DNA of 7,869 nucleotides. Source: Planctomycetota bacterium. GTDB taxonomy: Bacteria; Planctomycetota; PUPC01; JABMSA01. The position numbers were made by a program, and so were the translations under genes. Below the pieces are notes generated by a model, which saw nothing but the letters and a program-made list of their open reading frames with translations, did not search any database and was not told the DNA's origin. How positions within the stretch are numbered: the first letter of the stretch is position 1; each line of letters begins with the position of its first letter. The DNA is taken from the NCBI GenBank assembly GCA_013202185.1, contig JABMSA010000242.1, positions 1 through 7,869 of the forward strand, in the 5' to 3' direction. Of the stretch, positions 1 through 6,273 are shown piece by piece.

Positions 1-1142
1 AACAGGCGCGTGAGGAGGTTTTGCCTCGGGTTGTAGTAATTGAGCTTGGCCTGGAGGCAGATGGTTTTTCCATCCGTTTTCCTGAAGGCCGCCACCGCCT
101 TCTTCAGTTGGTCGGGGTCCGGGCGGTCTTCGGCGTCGTAGATCACCAGGTACTCGCCGCGCGCCCGTGTAAGGCCGTGGTTGCACGCCTTGGGCTTTGT
201 CTTGGGCTTCGAGTCCGGCACGATTATCAGCTCCACGCAAGCCGGCAGATCGGCGCTGCGAAGCGTTTCTATCGTGCGGCGGTCATCCGGCTCGAGCAAC
301 ACCTTAACGTCGAGTTTGTGCTGCGGGTAGTCGAGCGAGTTGACTGCGTTTACAATCTTCTCGGCAACCGCCTCTTCCTTATAGAGCGGCACCAGAACGG
401 TGTAGATCGGCAAGTCCTCGTCATCGAGCGCCAGAAGCTCGCCTTGCGAAAGCGTGATCTCACGCCGCTTGAAAGCTGACAGCAGCACGATGATCAGCTT
501 GTAGGCCGCAACCACCACGTATACGGCACATAAGAAGTGAAGCACATGAAGAAAGTGCAGCCAATCCCACAGAAGCAGATAGGCCATTGCCAGCAGTATG
601 CCCAGGTACCAAAAAAACTGCCACCAGCGGATAACCTTGTTGGCCGAATCCTTGGGGTGTTTGGCAACGAACTCCTGCACGGTGGTTTCTTTTTCGATGC
701 GCACAACGTTATAAGTGGTGCGAGCGCCCGGTGCCTGTTCGGTTTCGACGACCACCTCGCCCAGAGCTTCGTCGCCCGGCTCCTGCAGGGTCTTCGCGGG
801 GCGGGCGACCCGATTTTCAGCGGCCCCATCCGGCGAACGCAGGATGTCATTGGTGCGCGTCAGCTCGAGCACCGTCAGACCCACCCTCAGCGTTTCGCCG
901 CCTTCCAGCGACTTTGCCGTTATAACCTCGCCGTTGACTATCGTGCCGTTGAGACTTTGGAGATCGGTGACGATCACACCGCTATCGGTCGCGCGTATCT
1001 GGCAATGGGCGCGCGACGCTTCTTTGTCGACGAGCAACACGTCGCACGACAGCCCACGTCCAACGGTGTAGGTCCGGCCGCGCACAATGGCAAACGCTCT
1101 GCCGGCGCCGGGTCCCTGTCGGATCGTCAGTTCGAAGTTCAT
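1..1142 (-). CDS. FHA domain - membrane - family 2 glycosyltransferase fusion (3' end off window)
   Basis: I translated this frame by hand: 380 codons are present, with no stop before the window edge. Residues 1-95 form an FHA (phosphothreonine-binding) domain: GRG at 28-30, SRAH at 43-46, SLNGT at 63-67 and VNGE at 69-72 are the conserved loop residues. An acidic linker follows (about 100-168), then two hydrophobic segments (about 173-195 and 198-222). From about 246 the GT-A fold of a GT2 glycosyltransferase begins: TVLVPLYKEE (248-257), EPDD (284-287), KPKACN (316-321) and the metal-binding DAED (336-339). The downstream acid/base and QxxRW-type motifs would lie beyond the edge. The DAEDRPDPDQL stretch resembles bacterial polysaccharide synthases of the XagB/cellulose-synthase-like group (from memory). 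Likely role, inferred: inner-membrane synthesis or export of a glycan, with the cytoplasmic FHA domain docking a Thr-phosphorylated partner. The start ATG at 1142 was chosen because the FHA fold begins immediately. There is only a weak GGGA nearby; a GGAGGG lies about 21 nt upstream, too far to be a normal ribosome site. Confidence 0.9.
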   Translation of the reverse strand, partial: MNFELTIRQGPGAGRAFAIVRGRTYTVGRGLSCDVLLVDKEASRAHCQIRATDSGVIVTDLQSLNGTIVNGEVITAKSLEGGETLRVGLTVLELTRTNDILRSPDGAAENRVARPAKTLQEPGDEALGEVVVETEQAPGARTTYNVVRIEKETTVQEFVAKHPKDSANKVIRWWQFFWYLGILLAMAYLLLWDWLHFLHVLHFLCAVYVVVAAYKLIIVLLSAFKRREITLSQGELLALDDEDLPIYTVLVPLYKEEAVAEKIVNAVNSLDYPQHKLDVKVLLEPDDRRTIETLRSADLPACVELIIVPDSKPKTKPKACNHGLTRARGEYLVIYDAEDRPDPDQLKKAVAAFRKTDGKTICLQAKLNYYNPRQNLLTRL

Positions 1143-1377
1143 GCATCCGTTCCCACAAGAGCACCCTCCAACTCAAATTGCAAGGGAGGCTCGGGGTATC
1201 TCCAATATTCGGCCTCAGCTAATTATAGGGGCGCAAGGCAGGGCATTCAAGTAGCAACGCGCAATACAGCACCGCGGAGATTGTAACAAATTGCATGTAA
1301 CGCGTGGAAAGCTCGAGGCGTGGCCCGGAAATGAACTGCACGGCCGTCGCGACGCACAATACACCGGAAGTTGCACG
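1143..1377. other. Intergenic region between two minus-strand genes
   Basis: These 235 bp separate the stop of the HEAT-repeat gene from the start of the glycosyltransferase gene. Apart from the promoter at 1222-1250 I see no gene, no convincing rho-independent terminator after the HEAT-repeat stop (only a 5-bp GAAGT/ACTTC stem around the stop codon) and no RNA motif. Confidence 0.5.
1222..1250 (-). promoter_or_regulatory. Sigma-70 type promoter for the FHA-glycosyltransferase gene
   Basis: On the minus strand TTGAAT (1245-1250) and TATAAT (1222-1227) are separated by exactly 17 nt. This gives a perfect -10 and a 4/6 match to the -35. Transcription would begin near 1215, leaving a leader of about 70 nt before the ATG at 1142. 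It suggests the glycosyltransferase gene is not solely dependent on read-through from the HEAT-repeat gene 235 bp upstream. Confidence 0.6.
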
Positions 1378-3684
1378 TTACTTCACGGTCACCCACGCCA
1401 CGATTCCGTCGCTGAATCGCGGGCATCGAAGCTCGATAAAGCCCTGATCCTGCGTGCCATTATCGACACGGCGCTCCGACCCGGCGCGGGCATCGAGCCA
1501 CCGCACTTCATACTCGCCGGCCGGCATACCCAGCCTCACCACCTCGCCCCCGTCGGCCGAGCCCGCAAGGTAGAGCACCGCGCGCTTCCCGGCGCTCTGG
1601 GCCGCCACGCGCACCCCCGGCGGCGACGACAGCACGGCCGCCGCATCGGGCCGCAACGCGTAGAAATCCTCGTTCCCGGCAAACTCCAGCAGCACCCGCA
1701 CCCGCTTCTCGGCCTGGCCCACGAACCGGATGGTATCTTCAACGTCCGCCGCCGGCGTGCGCGTCCACGAGACCGGCCCGCCGCCCCCGACCATCGCCAG
1801 CCACATCTCCGACACCGCCCCGGGTGCATCCGCCGGGCACTCGGCCGGCAAGGCGGGCAGGCGGCCTTCGGGCGCCGCACCTTCTCGAATACCCGCGATG
1901 TCAATGCCGTCGACCGTACACAACCGGCCGGCGTCGTCCGCCGCCGACAGCATCACCGGGCGGGCGCAGCTTTCGAAAAGCCCCAGCCGTTTCTGCACCC
2001 AGCTTTTCGCAAAAGGCACAGCCGAGCCGTGTTCATTGAAATTGCGGCACAGCTCGAAAATTACGTTTGCGTGCGCGCCGGCCCGCACAATCACGCCGCG
2101 TATGTCGTCTTCCTGCATCCTTGCGATCTCGCCCGACACCGGATCGTAAAACATCGGCAAACGATTCCCGGCCTCGAGCGGCCCTCCGTTGTCGGCATTA
2201 TACGCGGACACGTTCCAGGAGGCATCGTCGCGAAGGTGATCCTCGTCGAACAGCGTAAGGATGAAATAGATTCCGTGCGTATGGCCGTGGGTGAGAATGT
2301 CATCGATCAGCGACATCACGTTCGGGCGGCCCTGGCCCGCGTTCGCAGCCTCGAAAAGCAGGCGCTGCACGTCCAGCCGCAGTAAATTAAAACCGTGCTT
2401 CGCGCAGGCGTCGAGCAGTGCCTTCCACGGTGCAAAAGCTCGAGGAAGCCCGCGCACAGGCAGCGGGGCCTCAGCCAGATACACCGGCCGGCCGCCTGCC
2501 CGCAGGTGAGGGCGCGGAGCGCGCCTGACCTCGAGCGCACCAACGAGTTCCGAATCGTCGCACGAGAACATCCCGTGCGTCACCACGGCGTCGCCGCCGG
2601 CGGGCGTGAACGTCATCTTGTAGAACCACTCACCCACCTCATCCGGCGCAATTCGCGCCTTCCACACGCCATCTTCCGCACAAAACCCCTCGACCGTCCG
2701 CGAACCTTGCGACGGCGTCAGAAAATCGACCGCCAAATGTGCATCTGGTGCATCCGGTGCTCCGTCTTCCTGCCGGTGAACAGCCTCGTAAATACCCCAC
2801 CTTGGTGCGCGATCGTCACCCGGTGCGCCGTTTTCTCCGTCGACGATCTGTCGGCCGAGCGTCGCCAAGCTGATCACCGCCTGGCGCCTGACCGCGTTGC
2901 TTTCGTCTTCGATGAGCGCCTCGAGTGCCGCCCGCACCTTCGGCCCGTCGTACTTTGCCAGGGCCTTCGCCGCCAGCGCGCGCACGTCCGCTTCGGCATC
3001 GGAAATCGCGCCCAGGAGCGGCCCGATCGCCTCTCGTCCGCCGAGCATGTCCAGCGCCCAGACCGCGCAGTGCCGCGCCTTCGGGCTCTCGTCCTCCAGC
3101 AGTTTCTTCAACTCGTCGATCGCCGCCGGGCCGATCCGCTTCAGCGAGATCACCGACTTCCATCGCAGGTGATGATCCTCGACGGTAGCCGTTTCGGCGA
3201 GCGCCGCCGTAGCGCTCGGGTCCTTGATCTCGCCCAGCGTCCACGCCGCGCAATACTTCGCCTGCAAGTTACCCGTCCGCAGCACCTGGCACAGGACATC
3301 CACCGCCGGCCGACCGATATTCTTGAGGCTCACCGCGCACTTCCACCGCACGTGGAATTCATCGTCGCCCAGGCACGACGCCAGCGGCAGCACCGCAGCC
3401 GGGTCCTTGATCTCACCCAGCAGATACGCCGCCAGCTTCCGGCCTTCCAGCCACTCGCCCTGGAGAATCTGGCCGAGCATGTCCGTCGACTCCCCCCCGG
3501 CCTCGATCAGCTTCTTGGCCGCCTGCCACCGCACATCATCATCGTTTGAGCTGAGCTTATGGCACAGCTTCCTGATCTCCTCCTGCGACACCTTGGGCTT
3601 GTCGTCCTTCTCCCCGGCAAAAGCGAGGGAGTTTGGAATGACAACGCACATCAGCGCGGCGACAGTCAGGAAAGTTTTCCGCAT
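1378..3684 (-). CDS. Exported HEAT-repeat protein with DUF5060-like and degenerate glycoside-hydrolase-like modules
   Basis: Numbering is from the ATG at 3684 (768 aa). Residues 1-23 are a Sec signal peptide (MRKTF, hydrophobic core, cleavage after AFA), so the protein works outside the cytoplasm. Residues about 40-280 are HEAT/PBS-lyase-type helical repeats. They form a 61-residue double unit starting with VRWQ (51), VRWK (112), LRWK (173) and VRAL (234), with LGEIKDP recurring at 89 and 150. Residues about 300-380 resemble a DUF5060 beta-sandwich (VDFLTPSQGS, EVGEWFYKMTF). Residues about 390-620 look like a TIM barrel: GFNLLRLD, GIYFILTLFDED, then NVIFELCRNFNEHG, which recalls the acid/base NE of GH5-like enzymes but is altered. 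Residues about 660-768 are a beta-sandwich with AGEYEVRWLDARAG, typical of C-terminal domains of such hydrolases. Likely role, inferred: carbohydrate binding or hydrolysis with the HEAT part as a protein scaffold; catalysis is uncertain. An in-frame GTG at 3699 is an alternative start. I prefer the ATG because the signal peptide starts with MRK and a weak GGAT precedes it. Confidence 0.88.
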   Translation of the reverse strand: MRKTFLTVAALMCVVIPNSLAFAGEKDDKPKVSQEEIRKLCHKLSSNDDDVRWQAAKKLIEAGGESTDMLGQILQGEWLEGRKLAAYLLGEIKDPAAVLPLASCLGDDEFHVRWKCAVSLKNIGRPAVDVLCQVLRTGNLQAKYCAAWTLGEIKDPSATAALAETATVEDHHLRWKSVISLKRIGPAAIDELKKLLEDESPKARHCAVWALDMLGGREAIGPLLGAISDAEADVRALAAKALAKYDGPKVRAALEALIEDESNAVRRQAVISLATLGRQIVDGENGAPGDDRAPRWGIYEAVHRQEDGAPDAPDAHLAVDFLTPSQGSRTVEGFCAEDGVWKARIAPDEVGEWFYKMTFTPAGGDAVVTHGMFSCDDSELVGALEVRRAPRPHLRAGGRPVYLAEAPLPVRGLPRAFAPWKALLDACAKHGFNLLRLDVQRLLFEAANAGQGRPNVMSLIDDILTHGHTHGIYFILTLFDEDHLRDDASWNVSAYNADNGGPLEAGNRLPMFYDPVSGEIARMQEDDIRGVIVRAGAHANVIFELCRNFNEHGSAVPFAKSWVQKRLGLFESCARPVMLSAADDAGRLCTVDGIDIAGIREGAAPEGRLPALPAECPADAPGAVSEMWLAMVGGGGPVSWTRTPAADVEDTIRFVGQAEKRVRVLLEFAGNEDFYALRPDAAAVLSSPPGVRVAAQSAGKRAVLYLAGSADGGEVVRLGMPAGEYEVRWLDARAGSERRVDNGTQDQGFIELRCPRFSDGIVAWVTVK

Positions 3685-3749
3685 GTTCGATCCATTCACA
3701 TTGGCAGAGAACGCGCAAGGCCCGGGCGTCCGGCGGCCTTTACATTATT

Positions 3750-3777
3750 ATTATACCCCGAGTGGCGGCAGTGTCAA
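3750..3777 (-). promoter_or_regulatory. Consensus sigma-70 promoter for the HEAT-repeat gene
   Basis: On the minus strand both hexamers are perfect: TTGACA at 3772-3777 and TATAAT at 3750-3755, with a 16-nt spacer. Transcription would start near 3743, about 60 nt before the ATG at 3684. It points away from the restriction-modification cassette, so it marks the end of the resident minus-strand block. Confidence 0.75.
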
Positions 3778-3980
3778 AGCATGGGGCGCGAATTCAACTT
3801 CCGCAATATCCGCCGCTTGGCAGACAGACCCGTCCGGCGCTCCGGCTCGGGAACAGGTTTTCCCGGTTATCCCCTGTAAAATGGCCGCAATTCATGGTAG
3901 AATTAGAAAGAAGCAGCGGGCGCTGAGTTATATCCTAATTCGAAGGACCAGCGCCAGCTATTTCCCCATTCAGGGACGAG
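3778..3980. other. Divergent intergenic region upstream of the restriction-modification cassette
   Basis: This is a non-coding stretch between two divergent transcription units, becoming AT-richer from about 3880. It holds an inverted repeat AATTC-N6-GAATT (3889-3904), and GAATTAG (3900-3906) pairing with CTAATTC (3935-3941). The AATTAG motif occurs a third time at 4002-4007. I find no convincing plus-strand -35/-10 pair for the cassette. The best -10-like hexamers, TAAAAT near 3877 and TAGAAT near 3898, lack a good -35. Confidence 0.4.
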
Positions 3981-4007
3981 GTGAACGTGACAGCACACAC
4001 CAATTAG
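3981..4007 (+). other. Eight-codon leader frame in phase with the endonuclease, ending in TAG
   Basis: GTG at 3981 opens a frame of eight codons that ends with TAG at 4005-4007. It lies in the same frame as the endonuclease, and that frame is open again from 4008 to 4811. AGGGA sits 4-5 nt before this GTG, and a second GTG at 3987 also follows purine-rich sequence. This is the best ribosome-binding context upstream of the endonuclease. It may be the original N terminus interrupted by a nonsense change, or a leader peptide that limits endonuclease translation. The sequence alone cannot decide. Confidence 0.4.
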
Positions 4008-4037
4008 GACCGGGACGAGAAATATCTCAGCATAATA

Positions 4038-4811
4038 GTGGATCCGATCAGGGTGTGCGCAGGTTACAGACCCAGAATGGGGCGCGGGAGCAAAGGCGGC
4101 CTTGACCTGGAATCATTCCAGTCAATATACCGAAAGGATCCTTTCTACGCTTGGTTCGGCCTCGACAACCCCCTCATGTACGCCGCGCACAAGGCGGCCG
4201 GTGGCATGACAAGCATCTACCGACAGATAGGTATCGGCTGCGAGCAGCTTTTCCGACAGATTCTTCAAGACGAGCTAGGTCTGACGACGGAGGAATGCCG
4301 GTGGTCATACCAAGTGGCTGGCACGAACAAGAAGGTGCGCACTCTCTCGCTTGACGGCAGAATACCGCTGGGTGCTGTGAAGGTGACGGCGAAACGCAAG
4401 AGTGTGAAGAAGTGGATTCTGGGTGAAGCCAAAGACCTGGACGTGGACAAGAAAATAGCGGCAGATTTGAAGGGCGCTGTTCTTGAAGTCCGACAAGGCT
4501 ACAAGAGCAAAGACTCCAAACGACAGAACGCAGATATAGCCAACGCCGCGACCGCCTACACAAAAGCATATCTGCCCTGTGTCCTGATCATGTCAAATCA
4601 GATCGATACGGACATCCTAAGGCGATACAGGTCAGAGAAATGGGCAGTATTGACTGCCTCGCTCCAGTCCAATAGCTCTTCCCTTTACTCGACCTACGCT
4701 TTCATGCGTAAGATAGTAGGGTATGATTTGGCTGGTTTCTTTGAGAGCCATTCAGATACCTTCAGGCATGAAGTCACAGCAGTCCTGGAAAAGCTCCTGA
4801 GCCCAGGCTAA
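4038..4811 (+). CDS. Type II restriction endonuclease, ApaLI-like
   Basis: The frame encodes 257 aa from GTG 4038. GTG 4053 and ATG 4077 (residue 14, MGRGSKGG) are alternative starts, and none of the three has a good ribosome site. Blocks I associate with ApaLI-like endonucleases (recalled, not searched) are YAWFGLDNPLMYAAHKAAGG (37-56), YRQIGIGCEQLFRQIL (61-76), LSLDGRI (103-109) and EVRQGYKSKDSKRQNADIAN (150-169). Asp106 together with Glu150 and Lys156/158 are candidate PD-(D/E)xK residues, but the exact assignment needs an alignment. The protein would cut unmodified DNA in the cytoplasm at a short palindrome; if truly ApaLI-like that could be GTGCAC, which is a guess. It lies 15 bp before the methyltransferase gene, the expected partner. 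Base composition is less GC-rich than the flanking genes, suggesting acquisition. The frame continues upstream in protein-like sequence to a TAG at 4005, so the N terminus may be truncated or expression reduced. Confidence 0.8.
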   Translation: MDPIRVCAGYRPRMGRGSKGGLDLESFQSIYRKDPFYAWFGLDNPLMYAAHKAAGGMTSIYRQIGIGCEQLFRQILQDELGLTTEECRWSYQVAGTNKKVRTLSLDGRIPLGAVKVTAKRKSVKKWILGEAKDLDVDKKIAADLKGAVLEVRQGYKSKDSKRQNADIANAATAYTKAYLPCVLIMSNQIDTDILRRYRSEKWAVLTASLQSNSSSLYSTYAFMRKIVGYDLAGFFESHSDTFRHEVTAVLEKLLSPG

Positions 4812-4815
4812 CGTC

Positions 4816-4820
4816 AGGAT
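4816..4820 (+). promoter_or_regulatory. Ribosome binding site of the methyltransferase
   Basis: AGGAT lies 6 nt before the ATG at 4827, in the 15-bp gap after the endonuclease stop. It supports that start and means the methyltransferase can be translated efficiently, unlike the endonuclease, for which no such site is seen at its possible starts. Confidence 0.6.
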
Positions 4821-4826
4821 CGAAGA

Positions 4827-6074
4827 ATGAGGCGACAGCATAAACAAAGAGCCGACCTCACATTCAAACATAACAAGAACAATGGTCGTCACGGATGGCT
4901 TCGGTTGACACCAGCCTATTCTATCAAGATCGTCCACCAGATACTTCAGGATCTCAGCGCCGACCTATCCGTGCTTGATCCCTTTTCTGGGACAGCAACG
5001 ACAACGCTCTGCGCTGTGGAAAGAGGCCATAAAGCCCTATCGGTGGAGATAAATCCCTTCCTCGTCTGGTTTGGCAAAGCCAAAGTGAGGCAGTATTGCC
5101 TGCATGCTCTGGAGTCAGCGAAGAGAATTGGTCAGACCATTGAGCGTACGGTTCAAGCCAGGCAAGTAGAGCCGGCACCAACTCCTCCCATAGCAAATGT
5201 CGAACGGTGGTGGGATGCAGATCACCTCGACTACCTACGCCTCACCCGAGCTGCTATCGAGGCACAAAGTGACAAGGAAACACCTGTAAGAGACCTTCTC
5301 GACATAGCTTTTTGTCGCTCAGTCATCGGTCTTTCGAACGCCGCGTTCAACCACCAGTCAGTGTCGTTCAAGGACACAGGACGACGAAAACCCAGCAGTC
5401 AACTCTCACTATGGGACTGTCAGGAACCCGACGGCGACGGCAGGTTTGCGCGGGACTTAGATTTCATCCTGGAGACTGCGCGGAAGAACCCACCCCATTC
5501 AGGCCGGGTTGTTTTCGGCGACTCGCGTAACATTGCCGGTTTTGTCGAAGATCAGTATGACATCCTGATTACATCGCCACCCTATCCGAACCGCATGTCA
5601 TACATCCGGGAACTCAGACCATACATGTATTGGCTTCGCTACCTGACGGAAGCACGGCAAGCGGGCGAGTTGGACTGGGAGGCAATCGGCGGCACTTGGG
5701 GCATCGCAACAAGCCGCCTGTCCGACTGGAGACCAGACGGTCGATCTCTCCTCCCGAGTTATCTCGAAGATCTTCTGGACAGTGTCGTTACAGGGGGCCC
5801 AAAATCGGGACAACTCCTCGCCAACTACATCCACAAGTACTTTGAAGACATGTGGCATCACTTTCAATCAATAACCAGAGCCCTTAGGAGCGGAGCCGAA
5901 GTACACTACATTGTAGGTAATTCCAAGTTTTACGATGTGTTGATACCGGTTGAGAGAATCTATGTAGACATGTTGGGCGCGGCAGGCTTCAAACATGCCA
6001 AAGCCCAGACCATCCGGAAACGCAACTCGAAGAAAGAGCTATTTGAGTTTGATGTCTCTGCCATATATGAATAG
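4827..6074 (+). CDS. DNA methyltransferase, amino (N4-cytosine or N6-adenine) type, partner of the endonuclease
   Basis: This 415-aa protein transfers a methyl group from S-adenosylmethionine to an exocyclic amino group of a base in the recognition site, protecting host DNA from the adjacent endonuclease. Motif X-like sequence (WLRLTPAYSIKIV) is at 24-36, motif I (DPFSGTATT, cofactor binding) at 51-59, an acidic motif II (SVEINP) at 72-77, GDS at 231-233 and catalytic motif IV (TSPPYPNR) at 249-256. VGNSKF (363-368) is a later conserved strand. The order X-I-long middle-IV fits an alpha-like arrangement with the target-recognition region between about 90 and 225, an unusually long separation. 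SPPY is commoner in N4-cytosine enzymes but does not settle the product. The start is supported by AGGAT 6 nt upstream. The stop is TAG, so TAG is read as a stop in this cassette. Composition matches the endonuclease rather than the flanks. Confidence 0.9.
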   Translation: MRRQHKQRADLTFKHNKNNGRHGWLRLTPAYSIKIVHQILQDLSADLSVLDPFSGTATTTLCAVERGHKALSVEINPFLVWFGKAKVRQYCLHALESAKRIGQTIERTVQARQVEPAPTPPIANVERWWDADHLDYLRLTRAAIEAQSDKETPVRDLLDIAFCRSVIGLSNAAFNHQSVSFKDTGRRKPSSQLSLWDCQEPDGDGRFARDLDFILETARKNPPHSGRVVFGDSRNIAGFVEDQYDILITSPPYPNRMSYIRELRPYMYWLRYLTEARQAGELDWEAIGGTWGIATSRLSDWRPDGRSLLPSYLEDLLDSVVTGGPKSGQLLANYIHKYFEDMWHHFQSITRALRSGAEVHYIVGNSKFYDVLIPVERIYVDMLGAAGFKHAKAQTIRKRNSKKELFEFDVSAIYE

Positions 6075-6147
6075 AAAACCAGGAAAACCAGGGTCAGTCA
6101 CGAATGGCATGAATTTAGGCTTCGTATGCGCCGTTCGGGCAATGTTT

Positions 6148-6273
6148 CGGAAAAATGGGACAGCTACCTATTTCAATCGCACAAGACAGATGGCCATGTT
6201 TGGAGAGCACAGGTGCCCGTGCCGACTTGCCTGCATAGGAGACTGAAATAGGATAGCAGTCCCGATTTTTCCG
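6148..6273. repeat. Large imperfect inverted repeat, MITE-like or REP/RAYT-type palindrome
   Basis: The left arm (6148-6175, 28 nt) and right arm (6244-6273, 30 nt) pair as four blocks of 9, 5, 5 and 9 bp. Within them there is one A/T mismatch, and two single-base insertions separate blocks in the right arm. The outer blocks are CGGAAAAAT and CCTATTTCA. The 68-bp centre has no gene. The arm core GGGACAGCTACCTATTT resembles, from memory, palindromes found near REP-associated tyrosine transposases in metagenomic bacteria; this was not checked. No clear target-site duplication is seen. It lies 73 bp after the methyltransferase stop, so as RNA it could also end or stabilise the cassette transcript. 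Confidence 0.75.

Noticed and set aside
21..1286. Plus-strand open frames at 21-479 and 537-1286
   Set aside because: They are antisense to the FHA-glycosyltransferase gene, whose translated motifs are unmistakable; their own products are low-complexity and lack ribosome sites.
1291..3549. Plus-strand open frames at 1291-2385 and 2395-3549
   Set aside because: Arg/His/Pro-rich products antisense to the HEAT-repeat gene, produced by its GC-rich codon bias.
3880..4037. Controller-protein gene or C-box upstream of the endonuclease
   Set aside because: No HTH-encoding frame and no GACT/AGTC-type boxes are seen; only AATTAG-type repeats.
3224..4105. Plus-strand open frame covering the divergent promoter region
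   Set aside because: It starts inside the minus-strand HEAT-repeat gene, crosses its promoter and overlaps the endonuclease in another frame; no domain is visible.
5995..6246. 83-codon plus-strand frame after the methyltransferase
   Set aside because: It starts inside the methyltransferase in another frame and ends inside the centre of the inverted repeat; there is no ribosome site or recognisable fold.
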